A DNA stretch of 32,754 nucleotides from Candidatus Gastranaerophilales bacterium (GCA_947624975.1 CANQMP010000020.1:1-32754); one strand, 5' to 3'. Numbered from the stretch's first letter, positions 6,225 through 15,211 are shown. The notes: generated by a model from the sequence alone, not told the origin. Numbers and translations: made by a program.

Positions 6225-8405
6225 TTATTTACCGCAGCTTGTGCAAGTGCAGTTAAGTTCGCCGCAACCGCAATTACAGCTCAAAGCTTCTTTTGCTTCT
6301 TCAAGTCTTACCTTGATACGTCCGTCGACCGCAATTCCTTCGCCCGTAGTTTCGGAAATCAACAACGGGTTAATGTCGAGTTCGTCTATGAACTTGTAAT
6401 CGCTGACGAGCTGTGATAATCTGAGTAAAGTTTCCTGAATTTGGTTAATTTGTGCCGGTTTAGTACCTCTCGCGCCTTCCAAAAGTTTGTATGCCTTGAC
6501 TGATTTAATCATTTCTTCGGCATCAACATCGGTTAAAGGTGCAATTCTGAATGTTACGTCTTTCATAACTTCAACGAACACACCGCCTAAGCCGAACATC
6601 ATCATCGGACCGTATTGCGGGTCTGTTGCGATACCGCAAACCATTTCACGAGAGCCTTTAACCATTTCCTGAATGATTACGCCTTCCAAACCGTCAAGAA
6701 GTCCTTTAGCTTCAAGTCTTTCAAGAAGTCCTTTGTATTCCCTTCTCAACTGTTCTTCGGATTTGATGTTTACGACAACACCGCCTACATCGGTTTTGTG
6801 AGAAGTCGTTTTGGAAGTCATTTTCATAACTACAGGGTAGCCGATGGAGTTTCCGAGGTTTACAACTTCTTCTTCGTTTGTTGCAAGTCCGTATTTGCAA
6901 GCTCTTATGCCGTAAGCCTGCAAAACATCTATACTTTCAAGCGTTGTAAGCTGTGCTCTGCCTTCCGAAATTGACTTTCTTATGATATTTTCAACTTTTT
7001 CTCTGTCAACATCGTAGCAGGGAATTTTGCCTTCAGGTCTTTCCTGCCATTTTCTCTGTTGATTAAGTCTGTTAAATCCGTCAGCAGCCTGTTCTGCGTA
7101 CATAAAGAACGGCATGTTAACTTCCATATCGGAAAGTTTTGAGAAAAATTCATTTGTCGTCATAAATACGCCGATAACAGGTTTATGCGGATATTGAGCT
7201 TTAATTTCCATAACTGCTTTTGCAACGTCAATGTCTTTCAAGCCTAAGAACGGCAAGTAAATTACCATAATCATATCGACATTTTCATCTGCAATAACCG
7301 TTTCAAGCGTTTGTTTATAGTGTTCGATAGGTGCTGATGCGATCATATCTATCGGGTTTTTAACCGATGCCGCAGACGGTAAGAAACTTCTCAATTTGTC
7401 TTTTGTAGCATCGGAAATTTTAGCCATTTGCATACCGTATTCACAAACCGCATCGGTTGCCATAATTCCGGGGCCGCCCGAGTTTGTGATAATAGCAACT
7501 CTATCGCCTTTCGGAATCGGGCAGTTAGCAAAAACTTTTGCTGTTGCAAAGAGGTTTTCAAGAGAAAATTCTCTTATAACGCCTGACTGATTAAGTAATG
7601 CCGCAGCAGCCTTGTCAGCACCTGCAAGTGAGCCTGTGTGAGAAGACGCAGCAGAAGCACCCGCAGCCGAACGTCCCGATTTCAAAGCCAAAATCGGTTT
7701 TTTCTTGGTAACACGTGATGCCAAACGTCTGAAATTAGACGGGTTCTGGATAGATTCCATATAAAGAAGAATTTGTTGAACGTCATCTTCGTTTTCCCAG
7801 TATTCGATAGCTGTTTCAGCGTTAACGTCAGCCTGATTACCGATAGAAATGAACTGTGCAAAACCTAAGTTAAGGTCTTTCAAGATATTCAAAATACCGC
7901 CGCCTAACGCACCTGACTGAGATACAAAGCCGATGTTACCTCTTTCGGGCAAAGATTCGGCGAAACAGCCGTCCATTCTGATATCGGGGTGAGTGTTAAC
8001 AACGCCCAAACAGTTCGGGCCGACACATCTCATGCCGTATTCTCTTACTTTTGCAAGAAGTTGTTTTTCGGCTTCCGCACCTTCTTTTCCTGTTTCTTTA
8101 AAGCCTGCGGTGATTATGCACAAGCCCTCAATACCTTTTGCATGGCATTGGTCGATAGTGTCGAGTACAAATCTTGCGTTGACAACGATAATCGCCAAAT
8201 CAACTTCATCGGGGATTTCACCGACCGATGTGTAAGCCTGTAACCCTTCGATAATTCCGCCTTTAGGGTTAACAGGGTAAATCTTACCGTTGAATTTGTA
8301 CTCTTGAAGTCTTTTCATAATGTCGGAACCGATTGTGTGTTCCTTTGTTGATGCACCGATAACCGCAATAGATTTCGGTTTCATGATTTTGTCTAAATTG
8401 CTCAT
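6225..8405 (-). CDS. ADP-forming acetate/acyl-CoA synthetase, fused alpha-beta
   Basis: The enzyme converts acyl-CoA, ADP and phosphate to acid, CoA and ATP (reversible), conserving energy from acetyl-CoA in fermentation. Domains in order: CoA-binding Rossmann domain (residues 5-140, 'SIAVIGAS'), succinyl-CoA-ligase-like domains (150-450) with the phosphorylated His256 in SSHTGSLAG, and a C-terminal ATP-grasp domain (about 490-700; 'YPVVMKMTS', 'DINPLLIS'). The last 17 residues form an added tail with six cysteines (C710, C712, C714, C719, C721, C724), unusual for the family and probably metal-binding. An AAAGGAT site precedes the ATG. It lies 15 bp after the radical SAM gene, in the same operon, and ends in the terminator at 6177-6213. 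Confidence 0.93.
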   Translation of the reverse strand: MSNLDKIMKPKSIAVIGASTKEHTIGSDIMKRLQEYKFNGKIYPVNPKGGIIEGLQAYTSVGEIPDEVDLAIIVVNARFVLDTIDQCHAKGIEGLCIITAGFKETGKEGAEAEKQLLAKVREYGMRCVGPNCLGVVNTHPDIRMDGCFAESLPERGNIGFVSQSGALGGGILNILKDLNLGFAQFISIGNQADVNAETAIEYWENEDDVQQILLYMESIQNPSNFRRLASRVTKKKPILALKSGRSAAGASAASSHTGSLAGADKAAAALLNQSGVIREFSLENLFATAKVFANCPIPKGDRVAIITNSGGPGIMATDAVCEYGMQMAKISDATKDKLRSFLPSAASVKNPIDMIASAPIEHYKQTLETVIADENVDMIMVIYLPFLGLKDIDVAKAVMEIKAQYPHKPVIGVFMTTNEFFSKLSDMEVNMPFFMYAEQAADGFNRLNQQRKWQERPEGKIPCYDVDREKVENIIRKSISEGRAQLTTLESIDVLQAYGIRACKYGLATNEEEVVNLGNSIGYPVVMKMTSKTTSHKTDVGGVVVNIKSEEQLRREYKGLLERLEAKGLLDGLEGVIIQEMVKGSREMVCGIATDPQYGPMMMFGLGGVFVEVMKDVTFRIAPLTDVDAEEMIKSVKAYKLLEGARGTKPAQINQIQETLLRLSQLVSDYKFIDELDINPLLISETTGEGIAVDGRIKVRLEEAKEALSCNCGCGELNCTCTSCGK

Positions 8406-8420
8406 GTTTTTATCCTTTCG

Positions 8421-9044
8421 TTAATATCCGTTTTGTATCCATTCTCGAACCCTGAATTTTGCACCCAGAGTATTTGCGATTTGTTCGCACCTGTCAAGGT
8501 TTATATGTCTGCCTTTGTAGCCTTCAACCACACTCATTACGGTTGAAATACCTTCATCCCGGCAGGCTTTTGTAAAGTTTTTCATCTCTGTATAAGCACC
8601 TTCAAATTTCGGTTTTGAAAGTTCGTTGTATTCGCTTTCGTTTTCACCGTTAAGACTTATTGAAAACTCGTCAACAAGCCCTTTGAGTTCGGGTACGACA
8701 TTTCTTTTATAGATGAAATTTGCGTGTCCGTTTGTATTAACACGAATTTTTACGGTCGGATGAGCGGTTTTGATATGTTTTGAAACCTCTTTTAAAAGTT
8801 CCAATTTCATCATCGGTTCGCCGTAACCGCAGAAAATAACTTCATTAGACTGATTTTTTGCATAGAGATTTTCAAACTGTTGAATAACATCATTTGCGGT
8901 TGAATTTTCGCTGTCAAGCCACAAAGTCTGCCCCACAACGTCGTCTTTGTCGTTTCTCAGGCAAAAAATACAGTCGTTTGTACACATATTTGTTAAGTTA
9001 ATATAAATTTTCCCATCTAATAAATATGCTAATGTATTTGACAT
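8421..9044 (-). CDS. TatD-associated-type radical SAM protein (207 aa)
   Basis: The [4Fe-4S]-binding motif C21-x3-C25-x2-C28 sits in 'INLTNMCTNDCIFCLRN', and the SAM-binding GYGEP is at residues 73-77. The N-terminal 'YLLDGKIYINLTN' pattern is the one I associate with the small 'TatD family-associated radical SAM' group (TIGR04038). It is short (207 aa) and lacks extra iron-sulphur domains. Substrate unknown. An AAAGGCG site precedes the ATG, and a candidate promoter (TTGTAA, 16 bp, TAATAA) lies around 9062-9090. No tatD gene is adjacent; instead it leads the acyl-CoA synthetase gene by 15 bp. Confidence 0.85.
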   Translation of the reverse strand: MSNTLAYLLDGKIYINLTNMCTNDCIFCLRNDKDDVVGQTLWLDSENSTANDVIQQFENLYAKNQSNEVIFCGYGEPMMKLELLKEVSKHIKTAHPTVKIRVNTNGHANFIYKRNVVPELKGLVDEFSISLNGENESEYNELSKPKFEGAYTEMKNFTKACRDEGISTVMSVVEGYKGRHINLDRCEQIANTLGAKFRVREWIQNGY

Positions 9045-9097
9045 GACACGCCTTTCAATAACAAAATTATTACACGCACAAAAAACATTTACAAGTA

Positions 9098-9328
9098 TTA
9101 ATCAATGTACAGCAATTTATTTATATCAATTTTCAAGATTTTGGCAATTTCAAGAATCTTCCCCAAAGACATGTTGATTTTGCCCGTTTCTATTTTTGCG
9201 ATGTAAGTAAGATGAATACCCATCAAGTCGGCAAGTTGTTCTTGTGTAAGTCCTTTTTTCATCCTTGCAAACTTTACATTCAAACCGAATTTCTTCAGTA
9301 ATTCTTGTTTAGATATATCTATATTCAT
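9098..9328 (-). CDS. XRE-family transcriptional regulator (76 aa)
   Basis: This is a single HTH domain with core 'GLTQEQLADLMGIHLTYIAK' at residues 26-45 and the signature 'IETGKINMSLGKILEIAKIL'. It is a paralogue-like match to the regulator at 4658-4879 in size and layout, including the '...LL/IL.ID' ending. It is divergent from the prepilin gene at 9418; the 89-bp gap is extremely AT-rich, and a perfect 12-bp palindrome (TAGATATATCTA, 9310-9321) overlaps its own first codons. An AGATATAT copy at 9366-9373 overlaps the prepilin -10 box. This suggests regulation of itself and of the pilin gene, which is inference. Confidence 0.85.
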   Translation of the reverse strand: MNIDISKQELLKKFGLNVKFARMKKGLTQEQLADLMGIHLTYIAKIETGKINMSLGKILEIAKILKIDINKLLYID

Positions 9329-9347
9329 ATATTTATATATACAATAT

Positions 9348-9376
9348 TTGACAAATTAATTATATAGATATATACT
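9348..9376 (+). promoter_or_regulatory. Prepilin promoter
   Basis: TTGACA (9348-9353), 17-bp spacer, TATACT (9371-9376), in the gap between the XRE gene and the prepilin. An AGATATAT sequence shared with the XRE gene start overlaps the -10 box. Confidence 0.75.
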
Positions 9377-9417
9377 TATAAAAAAATATATAAATATGTA
9401 TAAGAAAGGGAATAAGC

Positions 9418-10102
9418 ATGAACAAAGAAAAACTCTCACAAAAAAACGGGTTCACATTAGCAGAGGTTTTAATCACTCTTGGAATTATCGGTGTCGTTGC
9501 GGCGTTGACTATCCCAACGCTTGTTCAAAATTATCAGGAAAAAGTTACCGTAAACAAAGTAAAAAAAATGTATTCAACATTAAGCAACGCTTATGAACTT
9601 ATCAAAATTGATAACGGAGATTACAGTCAATGGGGTATCGGAACAGATACTAAAGATGACGCATTGAGTTTAAGAGAAAAATTTGAAAAATACCTTATCT
9701 AAATTATGTGATACCCCCGAAGATTTAAAAGCGTGTGGTGTTGCAGACGTTATTTATCAGAATTATGATAAAAAAGTAGATGTTATATCTCCAAGCCTAA
9801 AAAATAGTTGGTTTGCGGTAGGTATGTTACTTAACGATGGTAGCAGTCTGTACTTTAATAATGATAGACGCTTGGTTATAGGTTATGACGTAAACGGTCT
9901 CAAAGCCCCAAATACATTCGGCATAGATATTTTCCCTTTTGAAATTTGGAATGATGAACCGTTGTTAGTTCCTGCATGCGGAAATAGTAAAAATAGCCAA
10001 GACGTTATATTATCAAGTTGTATAACAATAAAAACAGGTGGCAACGGTTACTGTTGTACAACAATGGTTGTTCGGGAAGGCAACATGGATTATCTTAAAT
10101 AA
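9418..10102 (+). pseudogene. Type IV prepilin-like protein, disrupted by a frameshift
   Basis: The first frame (9418-9702) gives a class III signal, KNGFTLAEVLITLGIIGV, with prepilin peptidase cleavage expected between Gly11 and Phe12, then the assembly helix. It stops at TAA just after 'REKFEKYLI'. A second frame offset by +1 continues from about 9683 to 10102 with 'KLCDTPEDLKACG', 'GYDVNGLKAPNTFGIDIF' and a Cys-rich end ('VPACGNS', 'NGYCCTT'), as expected for the C-terminal half of the same family. Removing one base between about 9677 and 9700 (two A5 runs are present) restores one ORF of about 227 aa. It has a good AAAGGG site and a consensus promoter. Either a genuine mutation or a homopolymer sequencing error. 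Confidence 0.8.
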
Positions 10103-10134
10103 TTCAAAAACCATAAATATTTGTCTGAACGAAT

Positions 10135-11199
10135 TTATTTTGAACTTTCAATAACACCGCCGCCAAGAACTTTGTCGCCGTCGTACAATACAACCGACTG
10201 CCCTATCGCTATTGATTTTTGAAAATCTTCAAACTCAACTTCAATTTCGCTGCCCGAAAGTTTTACCGTAACATCCGTCGGCTGCTGGGTTGAACGAATT
10301 TTTGCCTGAGCTTTAAATTCATTTTCCACAGGCGGAATTATCCAGTTTAAACTCGATGCCGTAAGAAATTTCTTGAATGTTTTTTCGGCAGGCCCGACAA
10401 CGACTTCGTTGGTATCTTTATTCAATGAAAGTACGTATAAGGGTTCTGTTGATGAAATTCCAAGCCCTTTTCGCTGTCCGACTGTGTAATTCCAAATTCC
10501 TTTGTGCTTACCCAAAATTTTTCCGTCTTGACTTACGATATTTCCTTCTTTTTCATTAATTCCTAAAAGTTCGTTGTAATCCCCGTCATAAAAATCCTGA
10601 CTGTCGGGTTTTTCTGCCACCGGTAATCCGTTTTTCTTTGCAATTTCACGGATTTCATCTTTTGTGTAAGTTCCCAAAGGCAAAATTATGTTTTTCAACT
10701 GCTCCTGCGTTAAGCGATAAAGAAAATATGACTGGTCTTTGTGCGGTGCAACGCCTCTTTTCAAAATATATCTGCCATTTTCTTCTTCAATTCTTGCGTA
10801 ATGTCCCGTTGCGAATTTATCGAATTCAATTCCGTTTTCTCTTGCCAAATGCGGTAAAGCTCCGAATTTTACAAGTGCATTACACCAAATACAAGGGTTT
10901 GGGGTTCTGCCTTGAATATATTCCGATTTAAAATTTTCCAAAACTATTTTTTTGTATTGTTCCACGCAGTCAAAAACGTGATAGGGAATATCAAGTTGGG
11001 TTGCGATTTTTCTTGCTTCTTCAATATCTTCTTTTTCATCAGGCCCGTAACAAGCGTTGCTGTGACCCGATTTTACTGCCATTCCGTTTGTACCCCAGAT
11101 GGACATTGTCGCACCGATAACTTCGTGTCCCTGCTGTTTCAGTATTAATGCCGTTACCGAGGAGTCAACTCCGCCCGATAATCCAACTAATATTTTCAT
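10135..11199 (-). CDS. mnmA: tRNA-uridine 2-sulfurtransferase MnmA (354 aa), variant lacking the second catalytic Cys
   Basis: It thiolates U34 at C2 in Lys/Glu/Gln tRNAs. The PP-loop SGGVDSS is at residues 8-14, and NPCIWCN gives C103 and C106, with C103 the usual acceptor cysteine. The second catalytic Cys, normally in a 'DSQ.ICF' context, is absent: the segment reads KPDSQDFYDGDY. An extra 'NACYGPDEKEDIEEA' block carries C50. Three cysteines (C50, C103, C106) could instead bind an iron-sulphur cluster. Central 'HYARI', 'KDQSYFLY' and 'GQRKGLGI' motifs and the C-terminal beta domain are normal. ATG 11199 has a GAGGT site; the longer start at 11238 does not. Divergent from the operon at 11333. 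Confidence 0.9.
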   Translation of the reverse strand: MKILVGLSGGVDSSVTALILKQQGHEVIGATMSIWGTNGMAVKSGHSNACYGPDEKEDIEEARKIATQLDIPYHVFDCVEQYKKIVLENFKSEYIQGRTPNPCIWCNALVKFGALPHLARENGIEFDKFATGHYARIEEENGRYILKRGVAPHKDQSYFLYRLTQEQLKNIILPLGTYTKDEIREIAKKNGLPVAEKPDSQDFYDGDYNELLGINEKEGNIVSQDGKILGKHKGIWNYTVGQRKGLGISSTEPLYVLSLNKDTNEVVVGPAEKTFKKFLTASSLNWIIPPVENEFKAQAKIRSTQQPTDVTVKLSGSEIEVEFEDFQKSIAIGQSVVLYDGDKVLGGGVIESSK

Positions 11200-11273
11200 T
11201 TTTCTTACCTCGATTTTTATTTTATCAAAAACAAACACATTTATCGCATTTTTTCATAAACCGTTAACAAAAT

Positions 11274-11302
11274 TTGTATATTTGTTGAAAATATTGTACA
11301 AT
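11274..11302 (+). promoter_or_regulatory. Promoter of the signalling operon
   Basis: TTGTAT (11274-11279), 17-bp spacer, TACAAT (11297-11302). The predicted start is near 11309, leaving a short leader with an AAGGTG ribosome site before ATG 11333. Confidence 0.65.
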
Positions 11303-11332
11303 AATGTCATACTAAATTTTAAGGTGTAAAAG

Positions 11333-13030
11333 ATGATTAAATGTGATGTTGAAATGATTAAAAAAGGACTGGTACTGCTTGAAAATAAGGATTACGAAAA
11401 CGCAATAAATGTTTTTGAGCAGGCTAATAAATTTTATGCGGAAAATCATTCCGATGAAAATGTTTCGATTTGTTTAAGTTTGGGCGGAATGGCTAAGTAT
11501 CTCCATGATAAAAATAATTCTTCAGAAGTGGTCAAAATTCTCAATGACGGAAGGTATATGGCAGGGTTTTCCAAAAACCCGACCGCACAGGTCATTAGTG
11601 AATACGCTCTCGGGACTTTTGAATTCGGTGAAGGAAATCGTGAAGTCGCACTGAAACACTTTGAAAATGCGGAAAATCTTGCCTCAAATTACGGGGACGA
11701 ACTTTCAATTACGGGTTATGTGCTTGCACGTATGAAGCAAATTAAAAACGGAATGGATTTTACCCTGCCGATTACAAGCGACCCTCTGGTTTCTCTTGTT
11801 AAAATCGGACGGTCAATTACGGCAGTTACGGATATTGACGTACTTTTAAAAGTTATAGCGGAAGAAACAAAAATAGCTATTCAGGCAGACAGATGTACGG
11901 TTTTTCTTTATGACAAAGAAAAAAATGAACTCTGGAGTAAGGTTGCACTCGGACTTGACAGCAAAGAGATAAGATTTCCCGCAGACAAGGGACTTGCTGG
12001 ATATGTTGTAAAAACCGGCGAACCTTTGAATATTCCCGATGCATACAGTGACCCTCGTTTTAACCCCGATGTTGACAGGGAAACGGGTTACGTTACAAAA
12101 ACAATTCTTTGCCTGCCGATTAAAAACAATAATCAGGAAATCATCGGTGCTTTCCAGGTTTTGAATAAAATCGGCGGACAGTTTACCAAAGGTGATGAGG
12201 ATTTGCTTGTCGCAATAGGCGGAAGTGCTTCAATAGCTTTAGAAAATGCTCAACTTTTTGAACGGCAGAAAGAACTTTACAAAGAGCAAAAAGCACTTTT
12301 TGAAAGCTTTATTGATACGCTTGCAACTTCAATAGATGCACGTGATAAGATTACGGCAGGTCATTCAAGCCGTGTTAAACTTTATTCAATGCTTTTGGCT
12401 GATGAATTGCATTGTGATGAAAAGTTTAAAGAACTTATCGAAAAAGCCGCAACACTTCACGATATAGGCAAAATCGGCATAAGAGATTCCGTTCTGCAAA
12501 AAGAAGGCAAGCTCACGGATGAAGAATACAAGCATATTCAGGAACACGTTAGCATAACTCACAACATTTTGAACAAAATTTACATGTCCGAAGATTTTAA
12601 AATAATAACGGAAATGGCATGTTCTCACCACGAAAAATACGACGGAACAGGCTATTACAGGCATTTGAAAGGTGAAGAAATTCCCTACGGCGGAAGAATA
12701 CTTGCCGTTGCGGATGTGTTTGACGCAATTACCTCAAAACGCCATTACCGTGATAAAATGCCTATTCAAAACGTTATTGATATATTAATAAGCGGAAAAG
12801 ATAAACACTTCGACGGTAAACTGGTGGATGCTTTTCTTAATATTTCGGCGGATAAAATTATAAATGTATTCCTGACCGAAAATCACCATCAATTTAAAGA
12901 TGAGGACAGAAAAATTCTGAGCGGATATAATTTACTTAATATATATGATTTTATTACGAATGATAACTGCAATAATAAACATATTGCGGAATTATTCAAT
13001 TTTTATTATTCGGATAATAAAGAGGATTAA
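11333..13030 (+). CDS. TPR-GAF-HD-GYP protein, probable cyclic-di-GMP phosphodiesterase (565 aa)
   Basis: Domains: N-terminal TPR-like helices (5-140), GAF sensor domain (about 165-307; 'ADRCTVFLYD', 'GLAGYVVKTGEPLNIPDAY'), a linker coiled coil (308-335), then HD-GYP (336-510). Metal ligands are visible: H344 (GHSSR), HD at 376-377 (HDIGKIGI), HH at 432-433, and D461 (VADVFDAI). The GYP motif reads DGTGYY, with Tyr442 replacing Pro. It should be cytoplasmic, because no membrane segment is present. HD-GYP enzymes hydrolyse cyclic di-GMP or related dinucleotides. It is the first gene of a five-gene unit; its TAA overlaps the next ATG (TAATG). GAF ligand unknown. Confidence 0.9.
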   Translation: MIKCDVEMIKKGLVLLENKDYENAINVFEQANKFYAENHSDENVSICLSLGGMAKYLHDKNNSSEVVKILNDGRYMAGFSKNPTAQVISEYALGTFEFGEGNREVALKHFENAENLASNYGDELSITGYVLARMKQIKNGMDFTLPITSDPLVSLVKIGRSITAVTDIDVLLKVIAEETKIAIQADRCTVFLYDKEKNELWSKVALGLDSKEIRFPADKGLAGYVVKTGEPLNIPDAYSDPRFNPDVDRETGYVTKTILCLPIKNNNQEIIGAFQVLNKIGGQFTKGDEDLLVAIGGSASIALENAQLFERQKELYKEQKALFESFIDTLATSIDARDKITAGHSSRVKLYSMLLADELHCDEKFKELIEKAATLHDIGKIGIRDSVLQKEGKLTDEEYKHIQEHVSITHNILNKIYMSEDFKIITEMACSHHEKYDGTGYYRHLKGEEIPYGGRILAVADVFDAITSKRHYRDKMPIQNVIDILISGKDKHFDGKLVDAFLNISADKIINVFLTENHHQFKDEDRKILSGYNLLNIYDFITNDNCNNKHIAELFNFYYSDNKED

Positions 13031-14556
13031 TGAAAAAAAGGTTAGCAATACTTTTAATATCAGTTTTTATTTCGTCAAGTGCGTATTCAGCAGGATTTGA
13101 CGAAATTCAGCCTGCCGACCCGCTTGCCCCTAAACGGCTTCCTGATAACACAATAGCTATCCCGATAAAAAAAGCAACACTAACACATAACGATATCCAC
13201 AACCAGTATGTTATAGCGTTTAACAGGTTTATACAGAGCAACGTCAAAGCCTCTTACAGAGATTTTAAAATTTTGATAGAAACTATGGATAACAACGATT
13301 ACGCTTATATGAGAATGGCTGCACATATGGCGGATTTGGGACTGTTTAATCTTTGCGATTTGGCGGTTTCAAAAATTGATGACAGAGCTTTGTCCGATTA
13401 TCTGGTTGATGATATGAAATTATACTATTATCCGGCAAAAAAATTGAGAGTTGACGATGAAATATATTTAGGGGAAGTGTTTTCCAATATAATTTATAAC
13501 GATCAGAGCCGTGAGGCGACCGCAGAACTTGTTAAAAATACAAACTTAATGACGGAATCGGATTACGCAAATTATGTTGCATCTCTCGGGTGTTTAAAAT
13601 CAAACGATATCGTTGATGCGGAAACATACATAAATACGGCATTAAAAATGAATCCGCAAAATCTTAACTATAAAAAATTGAAAGCGGAAATTCTCTCTCA
13701 GGGCAAAAAACCGCAAAATGCCATGAAAATTGTTAACGAAATTAAGGCGCAAAATCTTTATACGGATAAGTTTGTCAGGAAAACCGATTCTATAGAACAG
13801 TACGTTCTTTATAAATCGAAAAAGAATTTTTCCGAAAAAATGTATCATCTCGGGTATTATTATTACTACGAAAACGAACTTTCAAAATCCGTCAGGACTT
13901 TGCAAAACGCATTGACAACCAAAAAGAAACTTAACAAAGATGTTTATGCACTTATGTCACGAGTCTATTTTGACATGCAGGATTGGGACAAGGCGCATGA
14001 CACCGCATTAAAAGCACTGAAGCTCAGCCCGAAAGAACCTCTGGCACTTATTGTCTTGGGGGATTTGAGTTTCAGAAACAAAGATTACAAATCCGCAATG
14101 AAATATTACAAAGCCTCTGACGGTAACCATAAATTTACAATGATTTCGACTTTGAAAATCGCCGAAACATACGAAATGCTTGGAAAACAAAATAAAGCTG
14201 TCGAATTATATGAAAAACTTGTTAAAAATTACAATGCCTGCTATTATGCATATTATAAACTTGCATTGTCAGACAAAACAAAAGAACTTGCTTATCTGAA
14301 AAAATCGGTTGCAATAAATCTGGCATTCAAAGACGGCTGGATTGATTTGGGCAGAGTTGCCACCGAACAGCAAAACTATAAAGATGCAAAAAAATATCTA
14401 GGCGTTGCAAACTATATTGACGAAAATGATTTTAGATATTATTATTATTTCGGACTCCTTGCAAAGAAACAAGGTCAGGACGGAACAGCTTACTTTAAAA
14501 AATCGCTCTCATTAAATCCTGACTGGGAGCTTCCGAAAAAGGAATTGAATTTATGA
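13030..14556 (+). CDS. Exported TPR-repeat protein (508 aa)
   Basis: The N-terminus MKKRLAILLISVFISSSAYSA is a Sec-type signal peptide with likely cleavage near residue 20-21. The remainder is helical, with degenerate TPR motifs throughout: clear repeats at about 195-240, 275-345 ('ALMSRVYFDMQDWDKAHDTA', 'LIVLGDLSFRNKDYKSAMKY') and 375-500. It is probably periplasmic and a scaffold or assembly factor. The ATG overlaps the HD-GYP stop codon, with GAGGAT upstream, and the stop overlaps the response regulator start (ATGA), so translation is coupled on both sides. Placement of an exported scaffold inside a signalling operon is notable. Precise function unknown. Confidence 0.82.
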   Translation: MKKRLAILLISVFISSSAYSAGFDEIQPADPLAPKRLPDNTIAIPIKKATLTHNDIHNQYVIAFNRFIQSNVKASYRDFKILIETMDNNDYAYMRMAAHMADLGLFNLCDLAVSKIDDRALSDYLVDDMKLYYYPAKKLRVDDEIYLGEVFSNIIYNDQSREATAELVKNTNLMTESDYANYVASLGCLKSNDIVDAETYINTALKMNPQNLNYKKLKAEILSQGKKPQNAMKIVNEIKAQNLYTDKFVRKTDSIEQYVLYKSKKNFSEKMYHLGYYYYYENELSKSVRTLQNALTTKKKLNKDVYALMSRVYFDMQDWDKAHDTALKALKLSPKEPLALIVLGDLSFRNKDYKSAMKYYKASDGNHKFTMISTLKIAETYEMLGKQNKAVELYEKLVKNYNACYYAYYKLALSDKTKELAYLKKSVAINLAFKDGWIDLGRVATEQQNYKDAKKYLGVANYIDENDFRYYYYFGLLAKKQGQDGTAYFKKSLSLNPDWELPKKELNL

Positions 14557-15200
14557 AACAAAACATACTGATAGTGGAAGATCATGAATTAACAAGATTC
14601 GGCTTGAAAACGACATTTGAAGGCGTTGAATATGTCGGAAACATTTTTGAGGCTGATTCGGCGGAAAAAGCTATTGAAATATTTAACAATAATCAAATTG
14701 ATGTTGTTATTATGGATTTGGGACTTCCGAATATGAACGGAATTGAGGCAACAAAGAAAATTCGTTCTTCAAATAAAGATGTTAAAATAATTATACTGAC
14801 TTCCCATAACGATGAAAAAGAAGTGTTAAGCAGTCTGAAAGCGGGTGCTAACGCTTATTGTTCAAAAGAGATTAACCCGCAAAGACTTATACAGGTTGTT
14901 CATTCGGTATCTGAAGGAGCTGCATGGTTTGACCCGAGTATCGCTCACATTGTTTTGAAAGCCAGCACAGGTTCAAGCTCGTTTGAACCCGACTGCGGAG
15001 CTAACAATTACGACCTGACAGCAAGAGAAGCCCAGATTTTAAAACTTATGACCGAAGGATACAGCAACATGGAAATAGCTCAATTATTAGTCATAAGTAT
15101 TAATACAACAAAAGCCCATGTGGCAAATATTTTACAAAAGCTTGAAGTTGATGACAGACTTCAGGCAGCATTGAAGGCTCTAAAAAACAATATTGTGTAA
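14553..15200 (+). CDS. NarL/FixJ-type response regulator (215 aa)
   Basis: The receiver domain (1-120) contains the acidic pocket E9-D10, the phosphoacceptor Asp55 in VVIMDLGLPNMNG, Thr83 (ILTSH) and Lys105 (YCSKE). It is followed by a linker and a LuxR-type HTH (about 147-212; 'LTAREAQILKLMTEGYSNME', 'TTKAHVANILQKL'). It should be a DNA-binding transcription factor activated by phosphorylation. It overlaps the TPR gene by 4 bp. No histidine kinase is encoded nearby, so the phosphodonor is elsewhere or the regulator is an orphan. Confidence 0.92.
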   Translation: MKQNILIVEDHELTRFGLKTTFEGVEYVGNIFEADSAEKAIEIFNNNQIDVVIMDLGLPNMNGIEATKKIRSSNKDVKIIILTSHNDEKEVLSSLKAGANAYCSKEINPQRLIQVVHSVSEGAAWFDPSIAHIVLKASTGSSSFEPDCGANNYDLTAREAQILKLMTEGYSNMEIAQLLVISINTTKAHVANILQKLEVDDRLQAALKALKNNIV

Positions 15201-15211
15201 AGGAGAAAAAA

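Noticed and set aside
9670-9702. Programmed ribosomal frameshift in the prepilin gene
   Set aside because: The needed shift is +1, there is no classical slippery site plus structure, and the family is not known to use one. A mutation or read error in A runs is simpler.
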